A DNA stretch of 64,000 nucleotides from Panax quinquefolius (taxonomy: Eukaryota > Streptophyta > Magnoliopsida > Apiales > Araliaceae): the NCBI GenBank assembly GCA_020205615.1, contig CM035165.1:87358005-87422004 (forward strand), written 5' to 3'. Made by a program: the position numbers and the translations under genes. Every line of letters begins with the position of its first letter. Within the stretch, counting starts at the first letter, position 1. Positions 1 through 11,887 of the stretch are shown one piece after another. Under the pieces are notes generated by a model. The model worked only from the letters and a program-made list of their open reading frames with translations. It was not told the DNA's origin and made no database searches.

Positions 1-1926
1 AATATATTATTATATTTTAATAATATAATAATGGTGATATTTTTACAATGAATGTGGGATATATGAGTATCTGAGGAGGAAGAGTATTTTTGTGGCATTA
101 AATGATTAACACATGTTTTGTGTGTCGGTGGACCCCATTTCTTGATTTGAAATTTGATTATAGCACAATAAAATCTGCTTGAGGATTTCGATCAATTTTT
201 GTTTGGAATTTGGAAAAACTTTCTTACTGCAAAGTTGTAGAAAATTGAATTTCCTATAAAAAGTTGTGAGATTCAATTTTCCGATAAAAGAGCTATTTAT
301 TGTGAATTATTGAAGTTCAAAGTTCAAATAATTGATTTTTGGAAGTTTAAAATATTTTTAATTACAAAAACGTTTTTTCCATTTTTGAAACTCATTTAAC
401 ATGTGTTAGGGTGGCTGAGTTCAGATTCTTGGATGCGTAGGAAGTTGTAGAAAAAATTATAATATTAATTTATTAAATTTTCTACTTTGGTGTTCTAAGC
501 ATTTTCTATAGATAGGGTGCTTAGGTTAGAATTGAAAATCATACCGTAAATGAAGTTTTCTCTCTCTATTTATCGGCGTATTCTTGTGAGTATTTTGAGT
601 ATACTTTGAGTATTGCTATACGGTGCAAGTTCAAGTCATAGCCTATATCCGGTGTTTCAACTAGAAGTACTGTCTTTCGAGGTAAGGGATATTATTTTCT
701 TCTCAAATGATATTATTTCTTCAATATCATTATGCTGAAATATTGGTTGGAACTTTTTATCAAATTTGGAACTTTTTCATGTCGGGGTTACTATTCATGA
801 GTTACTATTCACGAGTTACTATTCATGAGTTACTATTCACGAGTTACTATTCATGAGTACTATTCATGAAGCGTGAAGATGTTTTTTGTAGAATTTCTAT
901 CTTTTGGTGTCGGAGTTACTATTCACGTGATACTAAGACTATTCACGATATCTGACACTATTCACGAATACGGCACTATTCAATCGAAAAATGAATTTTT
1001 TTTTCGTCTAAAATATCTATTCGGATACTAGCTTTGATTGTATCCATGTTTTGATCATTCTTGAATTTTACACCCCTATGATTATTTTTGAGGTATTTTT
1101 GGACGTGAATAAAACAAAAATACGAATCCTTAATCCTTAATCCTTGTCATTTTGTTTCATTTGGGATTCGTTTCTTTAAAAATATTTTTCATCATCTTCG
1201 GTCTTAAATGATGATATTATTGAATATCTTTGGCACAGAGTGCAAAGATGAATGATTTCTGAAGAATATCTTTGGTCGTAGCGCAAAGATGAACAGTGTT
1301 TAGATGAACATGACCAATCGATGAATATCTTTGGCACAGTAGTGCAAAGATGAATATTTGATTCGGATATATATTGATTGATGTTACGGGGATAAAATAT
1401 CGACGATGAACTTTTAAATTCATATATAGAAGATAGTAGTTTGCATTCTCTACTTAACTCTTCTAATGAATTATTATTTCATTATAATATTGATTTAAAA
1501 CTTGTTGTCTATTGTATTCTATTAGATTTTTCCTGTTGAAGACTAACGATAATTTGTTGTATATTATCTTAGTCATAATATTCTTCTATGGGCTAGTTGA
1601 GCTCACCCTTTTCCTTGTTGTTCCATTTTTCTTCTTCTCGGAGGCGAGAATGTAGCGAGTGCAGCCTGGGGTATGGAATGATGGTTATAGAGAGAGTTGT
1701 TTAGTAGTCCTCACCATTTTTATATAATAATGTATAAATAATTGTGATGAGGATTTATTTGGGTATGTATATTGTCTAGAAGACAATAATTGTATTTAAA
1801 CTCACAATATATATTATTCGTATTTTTGCACGACAAATGTATTAATAAAGTTATAGTTATTTACGTACCATGTATTTGGCGACTCGTAATGGGTTGGATG
1901 GAATTGACCTATTTTGGGGCGTCACA
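1..1926 (+). repeat. Ty3/gypsy (chromovirus-type) LTR, 3' part (family E1)
   Basis: This is the distal ~1.9 kb of an LTR whose start lies left of the window. It aligns by eye with 20378-22080 and with the reverse complement of 38166-40100. Its end reads GGGGCGTCACA, as in the other copies. It holds a degenerate TATA box (TATAGATA, 507-514) where other copies have TATAAATA, a 15-bp minisatellite (about 782-874) and three repeats of a hairpin near 1228-1352. The complete family member at 38166-40958 shows the LTR begins TGTAAGACCCC and is about 2.8 kb long. No coding capacity; the short open frames are shadows. Confidence 0.85.
782..874 (+). repeat. 15-bp minisatellite inside E1-family LTR
   Basis: About six tandem copies of a unit reading GAGTTACTATTCATG or GAGTTACTATTCACG, followed by looser copies containing ACTATTCACGA up to about 980. 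The same array is present in opposite orientation at 39215-39315. The copy at 20378-22080 has only about one unit (21105-21120). Unit number therefore varies between LTR copies. It lies downstream of the TATA box, so it is probably in the transcribed R/U5 part. Confidence 0.85.
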
Positions 1927-2236
1927 TTTAGTCACCTAATTAATTGGCATGCATGAGGAGAAATTCTTATTGGAGAGCCCCTCTTTTCTGAGGCGCACAG
2001 TTGTCAATATTGTGATTATGTAATATTATTTGTGAATAATTAATTATTGATTCATATCTTTGAGGAAAATATTGATTTTATGTGGATATAGATGGAGAAA
2101 ATTTTTAATGTGACAATTGTTGAAAATTGAAATTTTATATTTTTCTGATAAAATAATTCATTTAAATATATTATTATATTTTATTAATATAATAATGATG
2201 ATATTTTTACGATGAATGTGGGATATATGAGTATAT
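1927..2236 (+). repeat. E1-family LTR, second fragment, left piece
   Basis: Directly after the terminus at 1926 the sequence restarts inside the same LTR family. It matches the reverse complement of about 40050-40330, some 620 bp from the LTR start. It is interrupted at 2236 by the Copia element and resumes at 20383. So this is a second LTR copy lacking its first ~0.6 kb, joined head-to-tail to the first. Confidence 0.75.
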
Positions 2237-4131
2237 TGTTGGGTTTGTAATATTCAAGAACGCAATCAAATTGCATAAATAAAGCGGAAACGTGTAAAAT
2301 CAGAGTTTAAAAATTTTACAAATCATATACCCGGATCACCCTTTATGCACAATTATTAATTAAAGGAAAAAATGAAGAACAAGAATCATAACCTTGAAGA
2401 TTCGAGCTTCCTCAGGTACAAGTTCACCTCCAATCCTTTTCGCGTACAACTTGAATCCACCGGGTTTGGTTCCTTCCTTTGATCAACGTTAGCCACCCAA
2501 GTGTTTGGCCTCTGGGGTGATCCACCAAGGAAGAAGAAGGATTTAAGAAGATGGGTATTTGGCTAAACCCTAGTTTTTCTATCTTTATAGAAAAGGAGTA
2601 CTCTCCCAACTATTGGAATTACGTATGTTGTAAAAAGTCAACAACTCCTTACACCCATAATAAGACTCCTCTTATTTATAGATGTGGGCAACCCTCCTTA
2701 ACAATTAAAGAATTGAGTTTTATTTTAATTAATTAAAATCCTTTAATTAATTAAGCTCCCCTTATCTTATTAGGGATAATTAATTAAACTCTTTTAATTA
2801 ATTTAACCTCCTAATCCTATTAGGAATAAATGAAGTACTTATATTAAATTAATTCCTAAACTCTTTTAGAAATTAAAATAATAATAATTGTAATAATATT
2901 AATAAGACTCCTCTTATTAATTTATATTTAATATTTATAAAATATTAAATAATAAATATTAAGCTATTTAATTTATTCTATCACCATAGATTAAATTAAA
3001 TATACTTAACTATATTATTACGATTATGCCATTAACTTCTTAAATAATTATTCTTCTTTTTTTTATGGTGTGACCCTTTAGGTTCTCCATATTAAACCAG
3101 GTTGTGAATAAATCAATTAGAACAATTCTAATCTTATTTAAATAAATAAATTAAATAATTAATTTATTTAAATAAATAATATTTATTCTACTGATAGGGA
3201 TAAGCCTCCTGGCGATCAACGACTTTCCGGATAATATAGATTTCAACATTAATCATAAAAGAACCTTTGAGTAAATAGTTACCGTACAATTCAATCCTTC
3301 CACCATATAATGTCCCAATTAAATATAAGACATGGAATTCTTGTCAAGTCTTATTTTATTTAATTATATGTATTTTCGACTCTTAAATGCACAACTCAAA
3401 TAATGCAAATTAGAAACTCCTTTCTAATTTCATTACGCATTTAACCAAGGACTCTTGAGTTGTCATTTATCGAATCACATAGGACATTTCTCTTCTTTTT
3501 TTACTAGAAGTGGTAGATTCTTTATTGATTATACATTATCTCCATATACAACTTATTATACCCAAGCATACCCTTTGATATACCCTAAGGGTCTTAAGGA
3601 ATAAGTCAAAGTATAACTCATCATACACAAGATACCATGATGATCTCAAGTCCAAGGATCACTTGTACTACTATCACTACAGGAATTCCTATTGACAGGC
3701 AAGTAAAACTCCATTAGGTATTCCTTAGCGAGCCACGTTCAATGAACTTATTCTCTAATAAGCACCTACATACTTGTTTTAGTGTCTCCACAAAATGATC
3801 ATGAGGTCAATCATCCTCATCTAATGAAAGCAAACAACGACGTATGTACCAATCTATCCGGATTTACTAATCCCCAATTTAGTAATCCAACGATTGGGAA
3901 CTATTTTAGTTTTAAGCTTTCTAAGAATTTAGATCTCATTAGAATGATCATCATCATTATTCTAAAAGCATTGCTTAAAACTATGGGTTTATCACATATT
4001 ATAAAATAGCATCATGTAGATAATTAAAAGCCTTTAATAAATTAATGCTTTTTATTAATAAATGAATAAGATTGTTACAAAGTATATGCTTTATCATCAA
4101 ACATGATTTGCTTGTGTGCATACTACTTTCA
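2237..4131 (-). repeat. Copia LTR A (3' LTR of outer element)
   Basis: A 1.9 kb LTR; on the plus strand it starts TGTTGGGTTTG and ends CTACTTTCA. It contains a run of perfect small hairpins with pyrimidine loops: 2659-2676 (stem 7, loop CTCC), 2778-2803 (stem 11, loop CTCT), 2809-2825 (stem 7, loop CCT), 2856-2869 (stem 5, loop CTCT), 2898-2921 (stem 10, loop CTCC) and 3407-3430 (stem 10, loop CTCC). On the transcribed strand the loops read GGAG, AGAG and AGG. The stems differ in sequence from one hairpin to the next. Short open frames here are chance. Confidence 0.9.
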
Positions 4132-4516
4132 ATCTCCCACTTGCACTAAAGCCAATCGTCATAGTATCTCATACCCTTCTTCTCTAAGTGACGATTATCC
4201 TGCTGTTGGATAAGCTTTAGTAAATGGATATGTAATGTTGTTCTTGAGAGTCCACTATCTCTATAGTGATTTTCCATCTTTCAATGATTCCTATAATCAA
4301 ATGAAAGTGCCACAACACATGTTTAGATCCAAGATGAGACTTAGGAACTATTCCTAGTTCTGTAATAAACTTTTCATCCAAACAATCAACTTGCAGCTTC
4401 ATTTACAACTACTTACTTTGTCTTTATCACTAAACCAACAACTTTTTGTTATTTGGAACCTTTCGAATTTCAACTTTGCACCGCTCAAGGTAACATTTTA
4501 CCTTAAAGTGGATTTA
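4132..4516 (-). pseudogene. Copia pol 3' end (RNase H tail) and PPT
   Basis: Immediately beside LTR A the minus strand reads GCAAGTGGGAGAT then TGAAAG, the usual Copia polypurine tract followed by LTR. Upstream (4217-4402) a 61-residue frame carries KHVLWHFHLIIGIIERW, matching the end of Copia RNase H where the tail motif K/RHIxxxxHxIR is expected. Only this last part of pol remains before LTR B begins at about 4517. The stretch is a relic, with no usable gene. Confidence 0.8.
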
Positions 4517-6400
4517 GGTTTGTATTATTCAAGAACGCAATCAAATTGCATAAAAAGTGCGAGCGTGTAAAATCGAGTTTAAAAAAAAATTACAAACCAT
4601 ATACCCGGATCACCCTTTATGCATAATTATTAATTAAGCGAAAAAGATGAATAATAAAATCATACCCTTGAAGATCGAGCTTCCTCGGTACAAGTTCACC
4701 TCCAATCCTTTTTCGCGTTCAACTTGAATCCACCGGTTTGGTTCCTTCCTTTGATCAACGTTAGCCACCCAAGTGTTTGGCCTCTAGGGGTGATCCACCA
4801 GGAAGAATAAAGATTCAAGAAGATGGGTGGTTGGCTAAACCCTAGTTTTTCTATCTCTATAGAAAAAGCGTACTCTCCAACTCTTGGAATTATATTATGT
4901 TGTAAAAAGTCAACAAAAAACAACCCCATCACCCATAATAAGACTCCTCTTATTTATAGATGTCAAGCAACCCACCTTAACAATTAAGGAATTGGGTTTT
5001 ATTTAATTAATTAAATTCTTTTAATTAATTAAGCTCCCTAATCTTATTAGGGATAATTAATTAAACTCCTTTAACTAATTTTCCTTCCTAATCCAATTAG
5101 GAATAAATGAAATACTTATATTAAATTAATTCCTAAACTCTTTTAGAAATTAAAATAATAATAATAATTGTAATAATATTAATAAGACTCCTCTTATTAA
5201 TTTATATTTAATATTTCTAAAATATTAAATAATAAATATTAAGCTATTTAATTTATTCTATCACCATAGATTAAATTAAATATATAACATAACATATTAT
5301 TACGATTATGCCATTAACTTCTTAAATAATTATTCTTCCTTTTATGGTGTGACCCTTTAGGTTCTCCATATTAAACCTAGGTTGTGAATAAATCAATTAG
5401 AACAATTCTAATCTTATTTAAATAAATAAATTAAATAATTAATTTATTTAAATAAATAATATTTATTCTACATAGGGATAAGCCTCCTAGCGATCAACGA
5501 CTTTCTAGATAATATAGATTTCAACATTAATCATAAAAGAACCTTTGAGTAAATAGTTCTTGTCTGCAATTCAATCCTTCCACCATCTGATGTCCCAATT
5601 AAATATAAGACATGGAATTCTTGTCAAGTCTTATTTTATTTAATTATATGTATTTCGATCCTTAAATGCACAACTCAAATAATGCAAATTAGAAACTCCT
5701 TTCTAATTTCATTACGCTTTAACCCAGGACTCTTGGGGGTTGTCATTTATCGAATCACATAGGACATTTCTCTTCTTTTATTAGAAGTGGTAGATTCTTT
5801 ATTGATCATACATTATCTCCATGTACAACTTATTATACCCAAGCATACCCTTTGATATACCTAAGGGTCTTAAGGAATAAGTCAAAGTATAACTCATCAT
5901 ACACGAATCTACTATGATGATCTCAAGTCGAGATCACTTGTCTTACTATCACTTCTGAAATTCTTATTGACGAAAGTAAAACTCCATTAGGTATTCCTTA
6001 GCGAGCCACGTTCGATGAACTTATTCTCTAATAAGCACCTACATACTTGCTTTAGTGTCTCCACAAAATGATCATGAGATCAATCATCCTCATCGATGAG
6101 CAAACAGCGTATGTACCCGATCTATCCGGATTCACTAATCCCCAATTTAGTAATCCAATGATTGGGAACTATTTTAGTTTTAAGCTTTCTAAAATTTAGA
6201 TCTCATTAGAATGATCATCATCATTATTCTAAAAGCATTGCTTAAAACTATGGGTTTATCACATATTATAAAAATAGACATCATGTAGATAATTAAAAGC
6301 CTTTAATAAATTAATACTTTTTATTAATAAATGAATAAGATTATTACAAAGTATATGCTTTATCATCAAACATGATTGGCTTGTGTGCATACTACTTTCA
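4517..6400 (-). repeat. Copia LTR B (3' LTR of inner element)
   Basis: Aligns with LTRs A, C and D over its full length, ending CTACTTTCA at 6400 and followed by PPT sequence at 6401-6420. The first five bases are missing: the sequence enters the LTR at GGTTTGTATTATTC. It carries the same hairpin set as LTR A, including loops CTCC, CTCT and CTT with the stem CCCTAAT/ATTAGGG. Confidence 0.85.
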
Positions 6401-8200
6401 ATCTCCCACTTGCACTAAAGCCAATCGTCATGGTATCTCATACTCTTCTTCTCTAAGTGAGCGATTATCCTGTTTGTTGGATAAGCTTTAGTTAATGGAT
6501 ATGTAATGTTGTTCATGAGAGTCCACTATCTCTATAGTGATTTCCCATCTTTCAATGATTCTAATAATCAAATGAAAGTGCCACAACACATGTTTAGATC
6601 GAAGATGAGACTTAGGAACTATTCCTAGTTACGTAATGAACTTTTAATCCAAACAATCAACTTGCGACTTCATTTATAGCTATATACTTTGTCTTTATCA
6701 CTAAACCAAACAACTCTTTTTGCTGTTTGGAACCTTTCGAATTCAACGCACCACTTGTTTCAAGATAACGCTTTACCTTAAAGTGGATTTTTACGTCATC
6801 TTGGTGCATCGAAAAAACTTGAGTGCATTAAGCCCTCTAGTTTTAATTTAGACCCACCATGAATATGATCACATCCTTAGTGCGGGTTAGCACTTTAAGA
6901 TGTTTTCAACGACTTCAGTGAACTTCTCCATAATATGGTGATCGACATCGGTCTCGTACATTTCATTGCATACATGATTGTCACTCATGCGACCTCTCTT
7001 TTCGAGAGTGCATGGGGACTATTAAGAGAGATACACTCCATAGCTCATCGACATGAGACATCTCTTGGAGTTTGCCATGCTAAACGACTTTAGCATCAAA
7101 TGAATATCGTTTCCTTGGGTTAAGTCGAGCATCCTTTTGAATCTATCTATATAGATTTATATCCCCAATTAAGATACTCTTCCCAAATCATTCATGGAGG
7201 AATGTTTAGACAACTTTATCTTTCTTGATTGTAGCATTGGTATGTCATTCCTTATCAAGTAGTATATCAACATATAATACTTAGGAATGTCACGATGCTC
7301 CCACTTGACCCTTTTGTACACACTAGGTTCATTCTTATTTTGATAAAATCAAACTCTTTTGATTGCCTCATCAAAACGAATGTTCCATATTTGAGAAACT
7401 TGCTTGATCCATTTCTCTGAGTGTCTACAACACTTACCTCATCGTATATATCTGGATCATCATCTTCTATGATGTGTACCTCATCATCATCATCTATGAT
7501 GAATCCATACCTCCAGGTATCTTCGATACTATTCGAGATTCTGATTGAGGTTGTGGTATAATAGGTCTATCTACAAGGTTCCTCTTATTTGACTTATAGT
7601 GTTTTGTGGTTCTTGAACTCTTCAAGATCTATTATCCTCCCACTAGCCCCCCTTTAATGATAAACACCTTTATCTTAGAAAGCGGCGTGTTTCGTAAACA
7701 AACACCTTTTGCTAAGTAGAATTATAGAACATATACCCTAAACTTACTTTAGGATGTCCCACAAATCTGTACATTGTCAAATCTTGTCCCAAGCTTATCC
7801 TTTGAAACCTTTTCACATAAGTTGGACAACCCTTATCTTAACATACTTAAGATTAGGAATCCTCCACATCCATAACTTTTATGGAGTCTTGGGGTAGGAT
7901 TTTGAGGTTACCATTTTAAATGAATGTCTGACCATTTCTAGGACATGATCCTGAAGGATCTTTGGAATGTCGGTAAAATCATTATGGACCGCACCATGTC
8001 CCAACAAGAGACGATTTTTCCTTTCGATACATCAATCAATTATTATGTGTCGGGAGGTGTCCATTATGAGAAAACCATTTGAGATGATCTAGAAACTTAT
8101 TGCACAAGTATTTATTCCTTGATCTAATCAAAGAATCTTAATACTTTGCAATTTGTTTCATTTACGAATTCTTTGAACCTTTCAAATAATTCACACTTGT
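6401..8200 (-). pseudogene. Copia pol relic (integrase end, RT, RNase H), inner element
   Basis: Read leftwards on the minus strand, short pieces in shifting frames match Copia pol in the right order: the integrase end near 8100-7900, the linker before RT near 7700-7450 with acidic EDDDPDIYDE-like residues, the RT palm/thumb near 7350-7150, and RNase H towards 6420. The RT catalytic core appears deleted and stops are frequent, so no product can be made. The PPT (TTTAGTGCAAGTGGGAGAT on the minus strand) lies at 6401-6420. Confidence 0.65.
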
Positions 8201-8209
8201 ATTCAACAA

Positions 8210-8640
8210 ATACACACATTCAACTCTTTGAATGATCATCTCCTTTTCTTATACTAATTTGTTCAATATGCAAAATTATTTTCATGTAAGTCAGTATACA
8301 AAATTTATTAAGTAATATTCCGGTTCTATACAAAACATTATTATTATAAATAGAACAACAATTGTTCTTAATTATAATACCAAAGATTTCATTGTCCAAC
8401 AATAAAATGGAAATAATATTTTTAACAAGAATTGGAATACAATAACAACTTATTGACTTAATAGATTTGCGTAGGCATTGTTAAACTATAAGTTTCTATG
8501 GCTAATGCGTGACCTTTGCTTCATTTCCATACATAGGATTACTTATATTTGTTTAGCTTTTCTACTTACTTGGTCCTTCATAAATCTATATTTATGATAA
8601 CCAAAGTCGGTATCCAATACCCAAGTAGAACCTTGACTTA
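8210..8640 (-). pseudogene. Copia protease relic, inner element
   Basis: Minus-strand frames match the Copia aspartic protease region: STWVLDTDFGYH near 8600-8640, where the family has a D-T/S-G active site followed by CxxH, and near 8340-8402 IFGIIIKNNCCSIYNN, the usual end of the protease domain. The active-site glycine position is altered (LDTD) and stops separate the two blocks. The better-preserved sister copy is at 15041-15250. Confidence 0.7.
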
Positions 8641-8654
8641 AAGAAAAATTTATT

Positions 8655-9494
8655 TCAATCATGAACAAAATAATATTTGTAACCAAACTTCACTAAGCTT
8701 CTTTGGTTAGCCTCTGCAAGATGCTTCTCATGATTTTTCTTTCCGATGTCGAGGCTTATTGCGGTGGAAGCAAACTCCTTTGCTATCCATATCGCTTTTG
8801 TTCTTATTATCCTTTGTTTTGCCTTTCTATTTACCTTCTTTGAATCGTTCTTCTTTTGAGAAGATCCTTTGGCCCCTACCGATAAGACTTGGTCTTTCTT
8901 GGTTGGAAAGTGACTCTCAACATTTTTCAATATGTTAAGCAAATCGGTGAAAGCGATATCTAGCTTGTTCATATGAAAAATTCACAACAATTGTGAAAGG
9001 AGTCCGGGAGTGAGTGCAAGATCAAATCTTGGCTCAACTCTCCATCCATGACAAAACTTCGTTGTCCTAATTGATCAATCAAATTGATAATGTTAAGGAC
9101 TTTTATCATCTTTGTAGTGTCATCGGCCATTCTAGATCGGAAGAGCTCCTTAGATATCTCGATATCTATCGGTCCTACTTTCTTCACCATCAACTACTTG
9201 ATGTGCGGGAATATAGTAGAAGCATCCATAGTTTCATCTTGTGTTGAAGAAGCTCGTTACTTATGGATCTGAGCATGATGCATTGAGCCAATGTGCATCA
9301 TCTTGCCACTTTCTAAAAGTAGCAATCTCTTCCTCGGAGGCATTATGCGCAACCATTGCGAGGATAGGCGTATTAAGGACATAAGATAACTTTTCACCAT
9401 GAGAACTATTCTCAAATTCCTTAACCAATCCGTTTAATTGATTACGGTTAATTTAGCATCTAATATGCTTCGCGATGATAGTAATTTTAGACAT
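8655..9494 (-). pseudogene. Copia gag relic, inner element
   Basis: A start codon at 9494 (minus strand) opens MSKITIIAKH, followed after stops by KLSYVLNTPILAMVAHN, ELFRSRMAD, GELSQDLILHSLPDSF (within 8969-9193) and LLNILKNVESHFPTKK (within 8655-8972). These are successive blocks of Copia-type Gag, the capsid/nucleocapsid precursor that packages the element RNA. A lysine-rich tail precedes the zinc-knuckle position, which is frameshifted here. Several indels relative to 15424-16221 break the frame. Confidence 0.8.
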
Positions 9495-9690
9495 TGTAAA
9501 ATTACGTAAATGAATTTGTAATTAACAACATTTTAACATACATTCTTTTATTAATTACCAAAATAAATTAGGTCTTGTTTTAAATTGGTATCTCCCACTA
9601 TTTTCTTCAAACTATATTACCCTCACTTATATGGTTCGGCAAAATCTAATTAAAGATTTGCTAGTGAGAATAAGGATCCCATTTCAAATG

Positions 9691-10002
9691 TATATAGCCT
9701 TGTGGTGACACAACAAACTATATATAAATAAATGGGTAGACAACTTTTGTCAATTACATCAACTATCTGACTCCTTTTCTTTTGCCTCTTAGATTATTTT
9801 GATCAGTGGTGGCACATCCGAATCAAAATTATCCAAGTTAAGTCCGACCTAGCACTCCATATATTCAAAAAGAAAAATATCATCCTTGTGGTGACACAAC
9901 AAAACAATATTGTTCAATTTTCTTTATAAGCATCAAATGTGATAAATTAACATCTTAAATACTTAATACTTGCCTTGTGGTGACACAACAAACTCATATT
10001 AA
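9691..10002 (-). other. Three hairpins with constant core and matching flanks
   Basis: The 20-nt core CCTTGTGGTGACACAACAAA occurs at 9698-9717, 9884-9903 and 9973-9992. The core itself folds (TTGTG/CACAA). The flanks differ each time yet pair with each other: TATATAG/CTATATA (7 bp), AATAT/ATATT (5 bp), TTAATA/TATTAA (6 bp). The same three occur in the outer copy at 16426-16445, 16614-16633 and 16703-16722. They lie upstream of gag in the transcribed leader, a position suited to RNA packaging, dimerisation or translation control; that role is inference. Confidence 0.7.
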
Positions 10003-10740
10003 ATATTTAATACTCTATTAATTTTATCATGCTAGAAAGCGACGTTCGATATTCCAAATATCTTTGAGCGCTTAGGACTTAATATAAAAAATTGAGGGGT
10101 TTGTTATTAATTTGTCTCATCTTGTTTAGCGGCATGCATACATATATATATATAAAATACGCGTCGTATTAATGAACATCGAAGCATGTTTGCATAATAT
10201 ATAATATATATATAGTATAAGCATGCACATATAGAATACTATATTCTACACGGATTGATTATGGACTTTTATTCTAGTTTGGTTCACTAGAGCCACCAGT
10301 GTGAACCAAAAAGGTCAAACCCTAGGGGTGCAAGAAATAATATTTAAATATAACTATTACATTTAAACTTAGGGGCTCCATTACAAAGCGGGTCTTCAAG
10401 CGCTCCTTGCTCCTTGATCTCCAATTCTTCAAAATTAATTCTAACTATTCCTATTACAAAACTATTTAAAATAAATAGAAACCTTGATCGTGATCGAGGG
10501 GAATACATAGGAGGAGATAGAATTTACATTAAGAAAAATTAGAGAAGGCGATCTGTGAGACCCCATTTAATAAAACCCATACATTCATGCATCCAACTAA
10601 AATAAAATCCAATCATATTGGTCGATAGTCCATAATCAATCCCATTTATTATCATACACATCACCATATGCATCAATAAATAACATTCATCTCATGAATA
10701 ATAAACATTTAATATATATATTGATATCATTTAATGGGCA

Positions 10741-11360
10741 AATTTAGTTAGTATAAAATCTAATTTTGAATCAAAATAAACTCCTTTATTTTAATCCAAA
10801 TTTAAATCAAAATAAAACTATTTTATTTTAATTTATCCAATTTTGAATAAAATAAACTATTTTATTTTAATCAAAATCTTTAATCAAAATAAACTCCTTT
10901 ATTTTAATTAATTATGGAATCCAATTCCATGTAAAAAAAATCTTTAATTAAAATTTTTATTAAAGGAAACACAAATTCTTTTCCTATTCACAAATAAACT
11001 CTTTTATTTTGAATAATATGAAATCTTATTTCATATTTAAATAAACTCCTTTATTTAAGGAAACATGGATTCTCTTTCTATTCACAAATAAACTCTTTTA
11101 TTTTGAATAATATGAAATCTTATTTCATATCTAAATAAACTCCTTTATTTAAGGAAAGATTGATTTACTTTCCTATTCACAAATAAACTCTTTTATTTTA
11201 GAAAAATAAAATCCAATTTCAACTCTAATTAGTTATCATGGAATCTAATTTCAACTCTAATTAGTTAGCATGAAATTTAATTTTAAAATTAAAATAAACT
11301 TTTTATTTTAAGATTAAAATAAACCTTTTATTTAAAATTAAAATAAACTTTTATTTTAAT
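10741..11360 (-). repeat. Array of hairpins with CTCC/CTCT loops in Copia leader
   Basis: Repeated perfect hairpins: 10773-10792 and 10886-10905 (AAAATAAA, loop CTCC), 10992-11009, 11086-11103 and 11182-11199 (AAATAAA, loop CTCT), 11037-11058 (TTAAATAAA, loop CTCC) and 11133-11150 (loop CTCC). Part of it is a ~95-bp tandem duplication (about 10985-11175). The sense RNA would show GGAG and AGAG loops. The outer copy holds the equivalent array at about 17461-18050. Confidence 0.7.
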
Positions 11361-11367
11361 TATAAAA

Positions 11368-11371
<4 letters not shown>

Positions 11372-11459
<88 letters not shown>
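11372..11459. repeat. TA microsatellite
   Basis: Nearly pure TA dinucleotide tract of about 88 bp with one small interruption, in the Copia leader. The matching site in the outer copy is only about 25 bp long (18062-18085), so the tract length is unstable. Confidence 0.9.
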
Positions 11460-11460
<1 letters not shown>

Positions 11461-11862
11461 AAGTTGCCCATGATAATATATACCATAAATAAAAAAAGCA
11501 TAACCACGTGAAGGAATCGATTTACTTAAAAAAAAAATATATGTCCATTTACCATATATTCATATATATATATATATATAATCCTGTTAACATATATGCT
11601 TATTTAGCTATATATATTACTTTTTTTTTAAAAAAAATCACTTATAATCTTAGACTCAATGAATCTCTCATGGTATTTCAAAATAATGAATTTCAAACTT
11701 TGAATCTTATACGTAGCCTTTTTTAGATTAAAAAATAATTTTTTGATTTATTTTTTTTTTTTTTTTTTTATTTTAATAAATTTTATACAATAAAATTATG
11801 CCCAATTAAATTGTTCTAAACACATATCAATATACATATCAAATTAAAATAATTAATAATTA

Positions 11863-11887
11863 GCATAAAGGTTTGGCTCGATACCAC
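11863..11887 (-). other. Copia primer-binding site, inner element
   Basis: Directly left of LTR C the minus strand reads GTGGTATCGAGCCAAACC. This resembles the usual plant PBS TGGTATCAGAGCC (initiator tRNA-Met 3' end) with one base missing. Its position fixes LTR C as the 5' LTR on the minus strand. Confidence 0.7.

Larger units (their letters stand above)
9495..11862 (-). repeat. Copia 5' leader, inner element (PBS to gag)
   Basis: About 2.4 kb of non-coding transcript leader between PBS and gag, unusually long. It contains three hairpins with an identical 20-nt core (9691-10002), an array of AAATAAA-CTCY-TTTATTT hairpins (10773-11360), further hairpins with loop CTT (11016-11036 and 11110-11130) and a TA microsatellite (11372-11459). 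I see no coding potential; the small plus-strand frame at 11508 is low-complexity. Confidence 0.75.

Noticed and set aside
1217..1423. A similar 68-residue frame appearing at two places (1217-1423 minus and 34930-35136 plus)
   Set aside because: Both lie in copies of the same LTR, so the similarity reflects the repeat and not a conserved protein.
2424..2736. Recurrent frames with GEYSFSIKIEKLGFSQ or SLVDHPRGQTLGWL in four places
   Set aside because: They are inside the four Copia LTRs, break in some copies and lie in the LTR, not in a coding position.
9691..10002. CRISPR-like array (repeats of 20 nt with spacers)
   Set aside because: Only three repeats with uneven spacing, in a plant retrotransposon leader; the flanks pair with each other, so hairpins explain it.
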